A DNA stretch of 64,000 nucleotides from Graphilbum fragrans (lineage: Eukaryota; Ascomycota; Sordariomycetes; Ophiostomatales; Ophiostomataceae). The position numbers were made by a program, and so were the translations under genes. Within the stretch, counting starts at the first letter, position 1. Each line of letters starts with the position of its first letter. The notes below the pieces were generated by a model, which ran no database searches, was not told where the DNA came from, and saw only the letters and a list, made by a program, of their open reading frames with translations. The DNA lies in the NCBI GenBank assembly GCA_001513895.1, contig LLKO01000009.1, forward strand, positions 814,646-878,645, written 5' to 3'. Shown here piece after piece: positions 1 through 12,710 of the stretch.

Positions 1-3000
1 GGAGAAGACGCTTAAGAAATGACATGTCTCAACGCCATTTCGCTTGGCCGTCAGTGTCTTTGCCATTCTTCTGTCACTGCATGCCTGAAGTAGGAGATGC
101 TCTGGGATCAGCTCACGGATTGGCCAAGGGAATTGCACCGATCTCACTAGCCCTCGTGGCAATGCCAGTGCGAAAGTTGCCCATCCCTGCTCAGAGAAGA
201 TCTCCCAAAATTGATACACCAATACACATATTCTCCCTTGGCTGCGGGTGTTCTGTTAGGCGTCCCTCGCAAATCAAAAGAAAAGCGAGCTATGCGGCCC
301 CCCGGCGGCCATCGTTTCCTCCTGCATGTGCCCCTCCTAATATGCCAGATTGTGTTTTTTGGGAGGGGGCAGGGTCGTTTTGGCTCTTCCCCGTTCCTTG
401 CTCTTAGTAGTTGCTGCGTACCTTATTTTTTTCGCTCTAGTTCTCATACGCAATCTGTTGCTGGCGCTGAAACATTGGCAGCTTACTCGCAGCGGCTCCT
501 CCCTCCTTCCTCTTCCCTCCTTCCCCTCTTCCAGAACATTACCTACCGCCATTCCCACGCCAGGGAAGCGCAAAACGGGCCCGACAATACATAAAACATG
601 TAGAGAGCCTGCAACCAGTGGCAAGACCGAAGGGCATCCATACCCGCACCTTAGGCCCTCTGCGCAAGGAAACGGCCGACAACGACGGGCACTTGGCTTC
701 CCGGCCAGCCGACATGCAGAGCCAGCTGCCACCCATATAGCTTTGGTGGCCGGATCGCGTATATATCAAAGGAGTCAAGCCAAACAGACAACGTGCCAAC
801 AAAAGCCCCCATTCGACGGCAGAACAGGGAACAGGGCTCTAGCGACAAAAGTGATACTAGCCATTTCTACTCGCTGCTTCTGACCAGCCGCCCGCTTTCG
901 TCCGACAAAATAGGGCGAGAGACACTGGAGAGGAGAGGCCGTGCTATTCATTATATGGCGGGAGAGACGAGGATTGTGATGCAGTTTTATCATACGTAGC
1001 TGGTGCTATTACTATTGTGGGCATAGCCGTAAGGTAGTTGCAGGCGACACCGCAGCCAACAGGTCAATACGAGTGCTTCGTATTACTGGGCACATGCATG
1101 CATATATGCAGAGAAGAAGAGAGAGAAGGACTAAGAGACCGAGGGACTGAGACTAGGAACAGGGCTGGAGAGAACAGCCGCCTGTGCCAGAAGAGCGGCC
1201 AGACAGCAAAGCCAGTACCAACAGACGAAAACTCAAAAGGCTACTGCATCAATACCATCCCCATTTCACTCGCGGCTTCCTCTCACAGGCGGCGGATTTA
1301 AACGACCAGATTCCTTCTCATCGCTACGTGTTCCTTTGTTCCTTCCTCCCATTTCTCTTCCATCTATTGCCTTGTCCACTGCTCCTGCCCCAGAACTACC
1401 CAACAGCTGCGCCGTGTCACCCTTTTTGCACCTATCGAGTCAAACGTCAGCAGCCGAGACGGGAAGGCACGCGTGGTGCATGGCGTTGTTCCTGGCTGGC
1501 ACACCGAATAGACGGAAGGCACGCCCGACTATTCGTTCCTGCTTCTTTGTTTCTTCACCGGCTCTTCCTAGCTTCTCGCACTACCTATCTAGACTATCTT
1601 TTTAAGCCCTCCCACCACCACCCCCCCTCCCTCCTTCTCCCCTTATCCCCCGCCACAAGCTGTTATTTTCTTTCAATTATTTTGGAATTATTGTGTTTCT
1701 TTCTCCCTTTTTGATGGGCGGAGACCGCTTTGCCCTTTGTCCTTTTTGTGTCTCGCGATACCTTCAGCCTGTCTCCTATTTCTCCCCCCCTTTTCACAAG
1801 CCCCGATTTGCCACCTGGGACACGAGGCCTATCCTAGCCCAGCGCCAGCGTCCACATAGCTCCAGATCGGCGACTTGAAGCAACACAAGACCATTTCCCA
1901 AGAACGAAGCAGCACGAGGCTTGCTAGCTTTCAGCTGCGCTGGCTCGGCTTCCACACTTACGCCACTGGCCACTGTACCACCAGGACCTGGGCTCATTTT
2001 GAATCCTCTGCATCCTTCTGGGACCGTTCGACTGTGGTGTGAACTTCTACTGGTGACTCTGGAGGTTCCAGGCATTTCTCGAGATCTTAGAGACGAGCCG
2101 ACATTTTAGCAATATCGCCAGAAAAAAAAGAGGACACGAAAGCACATCTCCAGCAAAACGCCCGGGGATCAGAACGATCAGAAAAGCCTCAACGGTGCCC
2201 CGAGAATCAGAAATCCCGAGAATCAGAAGCCAAAGGCCACGATAGACTACGAGATTCTAGCAGAAACCATCAAAAAACCACAGGTTCAGGCACACTCTCC
2301 CGGTCAGGCTCAATGTCCACGAGCGCGGGTTGATTTGGCGCAGATCCTCGGCAGCATCGACGACAGGAGTCGATGCGACGCCCAAAGGAATAGGACAAGC
2401 CCACGCCGTAGTATTGAGGTAAGAAGCTAGTATACCGGTTCTTAATCGGCAGCTTTGTTGTATCTCCAGCGAGCACCCTTTGCCTCTCACCAACCTATTC
2501 CGGTTCCGCCCAACACCGCCTTCGCCGACACAAAATCACCACACATCAGTACTACTAGCAGCATCAGCACCACTGGCAGCATCAGTGCCACCAGACCATC
2601 CGTACCGCATATCAGCGCTCCACCACTTCTGCACTACGCCTGCACCGCCGTCATTGCCGTTGCCACGTCTGCCGCTGCCGCCTCCACTGCACGAATAAGC
2701 GCACCCGCTCGTCCATCCACACAGTCTCTGCAGTATCCTTGGCCCCTACTGGCCTCTGGTTTCTCGTCCTAGCCCCGGCCGTGCTGTCATTCCTTGCGCC
2801 TATCGGCACCTGTCCCTCTACCTCTTTCTCTCTCCTCGCACGAGATAGACAACACAGAATCCGGACACAGAGTACAGCAAAAAACAGGATACGGAACACA
2901 GAAAGCACCAGCCCACGACATACAACACACTGCATACATCACACAGTACACAACGCACTACGTAAAGCCTCGTGCGCCCACACCATCCCGGGAGGGGTTC

Positions 3001-4671
3001 TTCCTCCCCCCGTCTCGGCCAATCTCGGCCATCTCGCATTCTATCACTCGTTTTCACACAGATCCAGCCGGTCGCCACATTCCTTTCGACGCCTCCAGCC
3101 TGCTGTACGCTTATCCCCTCACATATCTTCTAGTCCCTGCAGCTTCGGCTGCCTCGACTGGGAGCACAGGGCCAGGAACCGCAATATCTGAACCTGTCCA
3201 CGCCGTCCATGTCGTCCAGCCAGCCAAGACATTCTCCCATCTTCCATCCCTCCCTCCCGTTGTCTCGCATCGCCTCTTGATCTCTGCTACCTACGCTTGC
3301 CTGCCATCTTCTTGTCTAACATCAGCCAGCTCTTTCAGCTACTAGACTTCGCCCCTCCTCTCTCGTGTTTCGTGTTGATCTCATTCAGATCTAATCTTAA
3401 CGAGCCTGTCGACAGCTCCTCTAGATTCTGCATCACCATCTGCATCTCCTGCCGGCAGGGGGTTAGCATTCTGAGAAGGCTAGCAACTGCAGTCACACCC
3501 CCATTTTCTCTTCTCTCATCGCTCCGTTTTGCATACGCTTTTATTGGCGGCTACTGTGGCACTGGTAAGTTGGTTTCTTAACGACTAGAGTTGTCTCTAC
3601 ACTCGTGCTTTTTTCTTTTACCTTCCGCCGACTATGTTATATTGATTATATTATTGTTTGTTTATTTACCCTATTATTCTTTTTCGGCCTTCCTCCCAAC
3701 ACATCTGGCTCTCATTTCTCTTCTCCTTGATATGTCTTCTTCATTATGCAGCATTCTTAGCAGCCCAGCATCATTTCGTCCTATATCTAATAATACCTCG
3801 ATTCGTTGTGCCACACTCCGATATTGAGGCGCCTTCCCTTCCCTATGTTTTTCAGGGGGTATTGTTTCTCGGCATTTCGCATCCCCCTATCTTTTGTCCT
3901 GGCATCGCATTTCATTTTTTTGTCACATCTGGATCCAGCTGAACAAGATCCACTCCCCTCTCCCTTCCCTGCCTGTTCCCGTTCACACTACGACATATGT
4001 GGCGGTGGTCGCTTCTCTGCACGCTCTAAATCCATCAATGTCATCCTGCCTGCATGCCTGTCTGTCATTGGATTTGAATTTCTGTTTCTTTTTGCTCTGT
4101 TGTTGTTGATTCACAAATATAAAAGAAGCACATGTTCTCCTTCATCGGTTCAACTCTTTTCTGAGATGACAGTCGATTATCACTTTCTGGATTTCACACT
4201 CTGTCCTCTCCTACTACCATTGGCCGTTGACTCTATCCTCGGACTTGTCTAACTCGTTTTCACATTCAAGTTCACTAGACCCTAGGCCACAGATGAGCGT
4301 CGATATCTCACCTGCTTAGAAGCGAACCGAGTTCTCTTTCAACAACCGTACGCACAGAACTCTACTACAAAATCGACCAAGGGCTGCCTCAAACAGCCTT
4401 TGGTTCTTGCCGGATTTGTGTGCGCTACGGCCAAAGTTCGGATCGCGTTCCAAACTCGACTTAGAAACTCGTGGCCGGTCCGCGGACCTGCCTTTTGCTA
4501 ACGGTGCACCTTACCTTCTCTTCCGCGAGCCTAACAACCCTCGGCAGCCGAAGCCAAAGTGTCGACGAGCACTGGACAGTGATAATTATCAAAATTCAAC
4601 TCGACCAAGAAACTGGATCCTGCCCGAGCTCGTTGGCAGGCTGGTATCTAAACAGCTCCCCTTAAGGACGG
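1..4671. other. gene-poor region with long pyrimidine-rich leader
   Basis: No convincing protein gene is visible. The first ~2 kb is mixed. From ~1330-1720 and ~2460-4250 the plus strand is strongly CT-rich, as in promoters and 5' untranslated leaders of filamentous fungi. A well-formed candidate intron lies at 2419-2469 (GTAAGA donor, TTAAT-like branch, CTCCAG acceptor). A second GTAAGT donor sits at ~3566, with possible acceptors further down (~3853 TTTTTCAG). These suggest a spliced, multi-kilobase 5' leader for the plus-strand gene starting at 4672, with several short upstream reading frames. This is inference from composition and splice consensus only. Confidence 0.5.
2419..2469 (+). other. 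candidate 5'-UTR intron
   Basis: A 51-nt segment has donor GTAAGA, an internal CTTAATC that can serve as branch site, and acceptor TATCTCCAG. It lies in CT-rich non-coding DNA upstream of the gene at 4672 and on its strand. Length and signals match fungal introns. No reading frame is joined by it, so it could only be a leader intron. Confidence 0.35.
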
Positions 4672-5973
4672 ATGGACAGGGGAAATCTTTGGAGGAAACA
4701 AGGCGACATCCCTATGCGCTCAAATCCCACCCCAGAATATCAGCAGCAAAACCAAGATGCAACAAGCCTCCACAGACCTCAACTAGTCGCACCAATGGAC
4801 AACGAACGCCAAAGAGCCGCCTCTAGTGGCACTGGTGGCTCAGACGCTTATGGTTCATACTACCATAATCAAGGAACTGGTACATTTCCGGCGGGGTCTA
4901 ATTCAATGGGATATGGGACACCAACAGGCGGCTATGGGCAAAACACCCGACAACCTACCCAAGACTTTTCTAGTGCATACCAGCCTGCAAATGCAGGGAT
5001 GGTGTACAATGTCACCGGAGAACACGGGCAGGGGGGTATGTATAACCCAACTCAACAATTTCCCAGCCGCCAGCCGGGTTCTATTCAAATGATGACTGCC
5101 GGGGTCTCTACTGCTTCTTACTATGGAGGAGACGCATCTGGCTCAGCAGCAATTCAACCACAACCCCCACCATCTGGAGTATCTTCGGTATATCACCAAC
5201 AACACCAGGGCCAAGCACAGGGATACCAAGGTGTAGAGGCTCTCCCAACGGATGTCGCTTTAGCCTCCCATGGATTTCCAGTCATGGGGCAAAGTGATAC
5301 CACCACCGCTGCGGCCTCTCAAGACGATGAAGACAACAAAGAAGCGTACGCCAACTATAAGAGCACTTTGAAGGAAGTGTTGAAAAATGTCAACAAAGGT
5401 GCACTGGTACCAGCCGCCGAGGGCTTGTTGCATATTTCTGACTGGCTTCTCTCTCGAGTTGAAACATTAGGTATGCAAGACTTACCAGACATGATAGTTG
5501 AGAAAGTCACGGTTATGCTGACTGTGCTTCAACCTACAGGCCTCACGAACGACGACGAAGAACACCACAAAACACGGGTCAAGCTTTGGAAGAATTTTAA
5601 CAACGCATGGTTATCACTTATGGAAATGCAGAGCCGAATGATGCAGTCCAAGGGAAGACGATCGAAGAATCAAAGCATTCTTCCGCTTGAAAGCTTAGAG
5701 CATATGGGGAATGAGCTAGTCCGTCTTTGTGATGGCCTCGAGCGCTTCGGCCTCATCGACTACGACTACGGCGTCTGGGAGGAACGCATTATGGCGAGTG
5801 AGTGGCAACTGACCCTCGTCTAACCCCCCCCCCCCCTCTTTTTTTTGGTTTGTTTTGTCTCTACGGAACATAGTACCAGCTAGCTAATTGAGACAGTCTT
5901 AACTGAATGTCTCGATCTCTATAAAGCAGAGCACGGTGAGGCTGTTGCCGGCCCGAGCTCCCACCCTGTTTAG
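4672..5973 (+). CDS. conserved fungal protein of unknown function, Q/Y/G-rich N-terminus
   Basis: Exons 4672-5797 and 5897-5973, 400 residues. The intron (GTGAGT...CTAATTGAGACAG) joins an exon ending in the GVWEERIM stretch to a short last exon reading ILTECLDLYKAEHGE; the single long frame instead runs into a poly-C tract. The N-terminal ~220 residues are low complexity (Q, G, Y, S, P). An acidic linker (DDEDNKEAYANYKS, around residue 218) leads to a ~150-residue helical domain with ISDWLL, LWKNFNNAWL and GNELVRLCDGLERFGLIDY. I know similar proteins only as uncharacterised Sordariomycete proteins. Translation could instead start at 4795 (MDNERQRAAS), which would put the first 41 codons in the leader. 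The long leader suggests developmental or post-transcriptional control. No function is assigned. Confidence 0.75.
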
Positions 5974-8900
5974 AAACCTGCTGGGTGGAGCTGGATCTTA
6001 GGCAGTCACCGTCTTTTCTTTTTTTGTCTTTTTTGGATCCTCGATTGGATCCTGTCGGAACATGTCTATCCACCAATCGGATTCTCTCTTGGATTCAGTC
6101 TCTTCACATTTCGGCATTTCCCGTGGTCTTTGACGGCGTTGCTTGTGTTTGTTTTTGCTATGTTTTTCGTTTTCTCGGATTTTTTGGTGCTCTCCACATC
6201 TTCTAACCCATTTTTACCACTCGACTAAGTCGTATTTTCTTTGTTCCTTCAGATATGGCCATGCAGTTTTGTTGTTTAAGGAAACTAGAGCAATGGAAGG
6301 CTCGCTTGTACTTTGTCATGTTTTCTGTTTCTGTTTTTTAATAGCCTGTTATTTTCTAGGGGTGTCTCTTACGACTTGCTATAGTACATTTCTTTTGTTT
6401 CGGAATCAGGGTTGGGCAGCTTTGGGCACACATGGCACACCAGTCCAACTTCGGGCTGGGTATCGGTTACACAGGCTTCTTTGGAGAGATCATTTGTCAG
6501 CTTCCGTGCAGAGATGGACTAATTTAAGATGGCAGAATACGGGTGATCATGGCAAGGTCTCATTATGGAGTGTTCGGATTGTCATTGTGCGATAGTACAC
6601 CAAAGGCGAAGCAGCCATTGATGCCAATGCTGCAGTAGGGCACGCAAAAGGTGGATTCTAAAGATACTCTCCCACACGGGGCTGTTGGGCATGGCTAGGC
6701 TTTTGGTTTTCGGAATAGACAAAATTATTGGCATGTGGGTAACAAAGGGAAGACGTGTGGGTGAAGTGTCCATGGCTAAACTAGGGAACCATCCGCCTTG
6801 AACTCAAGCTACTCATGTTTGTTAGATCATTGGTCGAACAGCTTCTGACTATGTAGGTTCTGTTTTCACAAGGAACGATACGAATGCATATCGTCCTAGA
6901 AATGGGTTAGAGGAGGCTAATCACATTGCGGGCTAGGCCATTTTCTCACCACCCCATTTTCCGCGAACGGCATTTGTTTTGTTGCACTTTTCTGTCTATG
7001 TCAATGGATTTTCATTGTTTTTCAGCTAAGCAAGGTTATGTATGACCCCCACGGCTAACGCAAAAATGGCGTGATAGGATGTGGGCCGTTGGCCGAGCCG
7101 CGGTGTGTATCACATCTCAACTGAGGGATGTGCACTCATACGTCGATCATTTCACACCTCAGTAGCTGCAGCCTTGTCCACACGCACCTTGGGATCTACA
7201 TGAAATGCAAAATACAAACAGTAAAACCCCAGTACGGACATATAATTTTGCATGTGCTGAGTATGCCCTCGTGTATCTCGGGCTGCGAGAGGAGAAACAG
7301 ACTTCAATATATGAGTGTAGATCATAGGACGCCACTCCTGGCACATGGTGCTAAGCTAAAGGCATAGTGTACAACGCTGCGCGACTATTATCTCGAGACA
7401 TCCCAACGGGCTGGGTTGTTCGGACCCCTAGCTTTTGCACCTTTCCGGTGGCAGGGGGCTAGAACATGGCCTGAGTAACTATCAGCACGGACTGATTCGT
7501 ATCCATGATCCTGTACATGTACTCGCGCGTGCATCGTAGTACTTCACATGAGTACATGTAGTCGTACACAAAAAAGGCCGAGAAAACGGCGTACGAGAGA
7601 CCTTTGAGACACGCCTGCAGGCTGCACCCAGCTCACATACGAGTACAACTATGATACGGAAACTTGTGGGCCAGGTGCATGTTCCCTCTTTCTTCTTAGA
7701 CATTGGCATACTGAATACGAAGAGATCGCTCTAAGAAATGATCCGGTAAGATGACACTTTGTCTTGGTTTCGACTCTCTTCTCCCTGAGAGGCAAACGAG
7801 GGCTATGACTAGGTTGTTTCTGCGTCTCCGGTGTATGAGTATAGTTCCGTTGAGCGAATAAGCTGCTTGAGGAGCAGGTATGTACGGCGTACGGAGCAAC
7901 TACACGTCGTATTCGCCTTTTAGCTAGGAAAGTTGGGTTCTACATGGCAACAGAGTACTCCGTAGGGCACAGACGGCAACAGAAACTCTCCGACTCATGA
8001 GACATGACTTGTGATAAGCGACATGAGTGCGACACATGCTTACAACCTATCACATTGCAGAGCGAAGAAAATGACTAAAGATAGAGGGGGGGCTATATGG
8101 AACTACGAGTAGATGCAAGGCGAGCTATGTATAAACGAACCGTGAACGGCAGCCATTCCTCACTCCGTCCAGGAAAGGAAAAAAAGAGAGGAAAGCAAAG
8201 CTGAGCCAAGAGACTAAGGAAAGAAAAGGACAAGGAAAGCAAGAGTAACTACTCCGTGTGGTATTCTAGACACGCCGAACCGAGGCGCCCATCAGATAGT
8301 CCGCTTCTCACGCTATGCGAGTATAAACACCCAATGAGAGTGAGGCAGGAGGCAAAAGGCAGGCAGTGGCTGAGCTGCCCGCCCTGTGTGAATGGGCTCC
8401 ATAGGCAGGCTACGGAGCCAATTGCGGGCCATTTGCATTTTCGCCCTGTGGTTGTGTGCCGCCGCGTCCCCCCCCCCCCTTTCGAGTACGTATTAGTCTT
8501 GTACGGAGCATATGTGGAGTTCGGTGTGGGTGTGCGCTTCCTCCCCTCCTCCCCTGCTTTCTTTTTTCTGCAACAGCTCGCTCGAATTTCCTAGCTTGGA
8601 AACTGTTGTAGCCACATACGAGGCGGCTGTTTTCTTGTTCATATAAGTCGCACTAGTTAGAGCGGCAAATACGGGAGGCTTACCCGTTGCACTAAATTAC
8701 GCCCCAAGGGATGAAGTGAAATGGGTCGACATAAGACACCTATTGACAACCGGCAGCTGAGGCTATACGAGTATCGTTTGTGTCTTGCATTTGGAGATGA
8801 TAATTGGGAGGGGCGGCAGTTGGCACCAACTTGAAAGCTCATGGGCGGCCTCCTAAAAATCCCCCATGTATTGTATTGAGTAGCTGGGATTCCTCGAGCT

Positions 8901-9742
8901 AGCATTTCTCGAAACCCCATGATAATACCCTTTTGGGGATTTCCCCGATCTTCTTCGGCCCGCTGTGCTCCCGTATATCGGCTGGGCCCTGCCGATCTCT
9001 CTGGCTCTTCTCTCCCACCCACATTTCATGCCAATGGGGACTGCCTTTCCGTCGACTTCACCGGCTGAATATGACGGAATTGGCGAAGGAGCGCTTCTGT
9101 TTTCCGTATGCAGGAGGCGGTGCCGGGTCCATCTTATTCGATGGCATTTCGTCACCGATGGATGAAACTTCGTCAAGGGGCCGCATCGCATTCTCCTCTT
9201 TCGCATTCGCTTCTGTTCGTCGTCAGAAAAATGCCTCTTGGACGGAACTACTTCCATTCCATCTGCGGATCAAGACAGTGAGTGTCGACAGCAGAGGACT
9301 GATTGGTCCTGGGCAGAGGACAAGTTATATTGCCAGTCTCCCTGTTTTGTTTTTAGTTAACGCTGTTGCGCTTCCGAGGCATGAAGCTCAAGGCTATTAG
9401 CAGCGTTGTTTTTTCCCGAGACACAACAGGGTTGCGTATGCAAAATAGAGAGCGTACGGTTGCATTTGGGGGTTTGGTATTATGGCCGACTTTTCAACCA
9501 AAAAAAATGGTCTCGCTCATAGCAATACATTGTGCTTGGAATAGTGTCATAAAATATTTCTCAAAGAAATCCTCAAACAAAGACATGAGATAACCAAACG
9601 GGCTCCGATATGAACTTGGGAAAAAAACGAGACGGACAGATCCCGATCTGGAAAGGGACCGTTTCCATTCAACATCACCAGCTGATAGCTGGGAAACCTG
9701 ACAGGTAAAAGATAATTCCCCGTCTCCTATGCATCTGGACGT
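5974..9742. other. long intergenic region, no gene recognised
   Basis: About 3.8 kb between convergent genes. It starts with the 3' flank of the 4672 gene. The remainder is AT-richer than the coding DNA, with T-rich runs at ~6000-6400 and several copies of the dispersed motifs described in the findings (TACTCCGTA at 7956; TACGAGTA at 7638, 8104 and 8766). Open frames here are short, with no family resemblance or coherent splice structure. I see no tRNA or other RNA gene. Confidence 0.5.
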
Positions 9743-10658
9743 TTAGAATTGGTCTGAAGCGGTCCGTGTTAGTAAACGTATAGTCATAATGCTAACAACA
9801 AGAATCGGGCCTAGAAAGCACATGGGCGCCGGAAAGGAGAGGAAAACAAGAGGCACAATACAGGAAGACGAGCACTTACCAAGAGTCATGCTGATGCTCA
9901 CGTCGGTGTTCTCCACCATCTTTGTGAACTCCTCAAAGCTGATCTTGCCGTCCTGGTCCAGGTCGGCTTCCATGATGGTCTTGTCCACTATCTGCTGTAG
10001 CTGCCCGTCCTTCAGGTTGTTGCCCACCATCATCTTGAGCACGATGAAAAGCTCGCCGTTGCTGATGTAGCCGTCACGGTCGATGTCGTACACCTTGAAG
10101 GCAAACTGCAGCTTCTGTTGCTTGTTGCCTTTGGATGAGAAGGCACTCAGACCGGCCACAAACTCCTGGAAATCGACGGTGCCGCCACCATCCTCATCGA
10201 AAATGGCAATCATTCTATGGGAGGGGTTAGAAAAAAGAGGTTGACCGATTTCTGCTCCCCGTTTATCGCTTGCTTTATTCTTGCGTTCGGCCGCTGTTGT
10301 GGTCATCACATGGTTCTCGGGGGTTCCTCACCTTGTTGCTAGAGGGTTCGATGCGATCTGTGGCAGACTTAAAAACTCGTCACGCTCGATGGTGCCCGAA
10401 CCGTCCTACAAAGGTACCAGTTAGCTTCAGTCATTCTCTCGTCTTTCTCCTCGATGTGAGCTTTGTAGTAGGCTTACCTTGTCCAGCTTCATAAACCGCT
10501 TCCGGATACGGTCCACCTCATCTCGGTCAACTAAATAGCAGAACGGCGTAAGTTTTGGACCTTCTGAGACAAAATTCAGCTGCTGCAAAAGAAGCAGGAA
10601 AGAACATACAGTTGGATCCTTGGACAATGTTGTCCAGGACACTCGTTGTGTTGCCCAT
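9743..10658 (-). CDS. cnaB: calcineurin regulatory subunit B
   Basis: Exons on the minus strand are 10658-10610, 10530-10478, 10405-10332, 10214-9880 and 9753-9743, giving 173 residues, the usual length. The start reads MGNTTSVLDNIVQGSN, with a glycine at position 2 for N-myristoylation. Four EF-hands follow: DKDGSGTIERDE, DEDGGGTVDFQE, DIDRDGYISNGE and DLDQDGKISFEE. The last exon supplies only the C-terminal DQF after MTL. Calcineurin B is the Ca2+-binding partner of the calcineurin phosphatase catalytic subunit, acting at the cytosolic face of membranes in stress and morphogenesis signalling. All introns have GTRNGN donors and consensus acceptors. The last exon is 11 nt including the stop, so automated predictors can miss it and extend the fourth exon into intron sequence. 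Confidence 0.96.
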
Positions 10659-12710
10659 AGTGGCGGTGGGTCGCTGTGTTTCCCAAACTTCGCAACCACT
10701 TGCTGTCAAGCTGACGTCTGTTCGCAGTGTTGGTGATCGGGTGCGAGTCCGATCTCTTTTTCTCTGTCAAGCAAAGCGATTCGCCGACTGGTGATCAGTT
10801 CGACTCGGCGCTTCCGCGTCTCTTCCGTCTTCTGTATCTGCAGCTGCTTTGCCTCGACGCCTAAGGGCCGCTTTCGTTTGCGGCCGGTGTCTGATTCGTG
10901 TAGTTGATTCCTCGAGGTTTGCCTTGTATGTTGCCTACAGGGCTCACAACAAGGAGTACAGACGGGCGTACGGTTTTTTCGCTTGGATCAAAGAGTTATC
11001 TGCTCTTTGCGTCTCGCCTTTTTGGCAGTCGAAGGGACGAGGAGAAAACGGTCCCGTCGAGACAGGCTTGGTATTCGTATATATACGGTAGCTTGGGGGA
11101 CGTTGTTGAGGGGTGGTAAGGCTGAAAAGTAGATTTAAAGTGTGAGGAGGGAAAGGGGATGCGTAGTTGGGAGGGACACAAGGCAACCAGTTGGTGGGGC
11201 TGAGAACCCCCTCTGCTACAGCACTGCGTAGCGCAGCGAACAGTTGCTTCACTGATTGAGTTAGGCAGCATTCAGTGATCCAACCGTTGTCATTGGTGGT
11301 TCAGAAAAAGGGGTGATGACAAAGCCGCTGGATCACGTGAACGTCAAAGCCCATTGAACACAAAATGTGGCACGTGCATGTATCCTGACCAACACCATAG
11401 TCACGTAGTTATGTAGATATCTTGATGCTACCAACATATAGTAGACTTTACAAGGAGCATTTTCACGCGGTGGAAAGTATATATTGTTGGGATTGGGAGG
11501 TGGGCGAGATTTCAAACAGAAAAAACCCATGCTTATGTACTGGGTTCTAAGCTCTGTATCGGAGATAACCTGGCTACCCTGCACTCGCGCTGTAAATGGT
11601 ACACGATGCCCAACGTGATACATTATGTCATCTGTTCTAGGACGGGATTGCGTGCTAGATACCAGCGGAGATTTACACAGAGCGATATACCGTGGTTGGG
11701 GGCCGTCAATGGACCTGTTGTCACATGCAAGCTCTGGTACAAACTCGTTATCTGGCTGATAACTACTAAAACTGTTATCAGGTTATCAAGATAAGTAAAA
11801 ATATTGCAAACGGATGATCATCATTGTACAGCGGTGACTTAATATCGAAGCATTTTCAGCCAGGATTCGCAAGTCAAATATTGCTGTAGATCATTGCCAA
11901 GTCAGAAGCCCACTTACTGTGGCTTGGTGTTTATCGAACTGGAATGCCTGGGTTCACTGCTGCCATGTCGATCATTTCTCAAAACAGCGGTGTCAATACC
12001 CACAACTACATCCAAGAGATCGAGATAACCTTGGACGGCCATGCAACTGAATGACGCAAATGGTGATAATCAGCGATAGATTAGCATGGGACCCAAGTGA
12101 AGTAAATGGAATGACTGTTGAATTTCTATTCGTGCTCATGAATCGTCTCTCCATGTATGCTGGCAGGAGCGTAGAATATGACCTGACAAAAACGATGGCA
12201 ATCGCCATATCAGACCTATCGAAACAAAACAAAAAACAACCAGTTCAAGTAGTGAAAACGGACGCAAAACGTAGAGACAAAGTTTGAAGAAAGATCAAAC
12301 CAGGTGTTAGGCCCTACATGAGCCAGGGGAACGTAACGTATTCGACACCCAATTAAGAGTAACAAATGTGAGCCTGAACAATAAAAAAAGACTGTATCCC
12401 CGCCAAAGCATGAGTTGTATGCGTATTATTGTATGCGTGTGTGGGTGTATGGGTGTATGGGTGTATGGGTGTATGGGTGTATGGGTGTATGAAGTGTATG
12501 AGTGTACCAAAGCGCTAGGCGTTCTGTGCCGTAACCGATTCCTGGCCACTTCTGGTTGAGTCGACGCCGATGAGTCTTGCAGTCACCGGAGGTGCTTTCC
12601 GTGGCCCTGCTAGCCTGCTAGGCACAGTATAGCTGATAGGAAAAGGGAACAAGGTGGTGGCCGAACCGAATCCGGACAACGGGAAAGAAAAGAAGAAGAA
12701 AAAGACCAGT
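10659..12710. other. intergenic region with 8-bp tandem repeat
   Basis: About 2 kb between the calcineurin B start and the 3' end of the Rheb gene. The first few hundred bases are the calcineurin B promoter and leader. CACGTG boxes occur at ~11334 and ~11371. The GGGTGTAT tandem repeat is annotated separately. No gene is seen. Confidence 0.5.
12443..12490. repeat. GGGTGTAT x6 minisatellite
   Basis: Six exact, contiguous copies of an 8-bp unit (GGGTGTAT), flanked by degenerate copies (GTGTATGCGTGTGT before, GAAGTGTATGAGTGT after). The G/T versus C/A strand asymmetry resembles other fungal GT-rich minisatellites. It lies in non-coding DNA ~220 bp beyond the 3' end of the Rheb gene. Confidence 0.9.

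Noticed and set aside
8853..9257. 134-codon minus-strand frame with a basic N-terminus
   Set aside because: No homologous family recognised and no supporting introns or start context; basic composition alone is not enough.
12420..12500. CRISPR-like or telomere-like repeat
   Set aside because: Units are contiguous 8-mers without spacers and the host is a fungus; it is a minisatellite.
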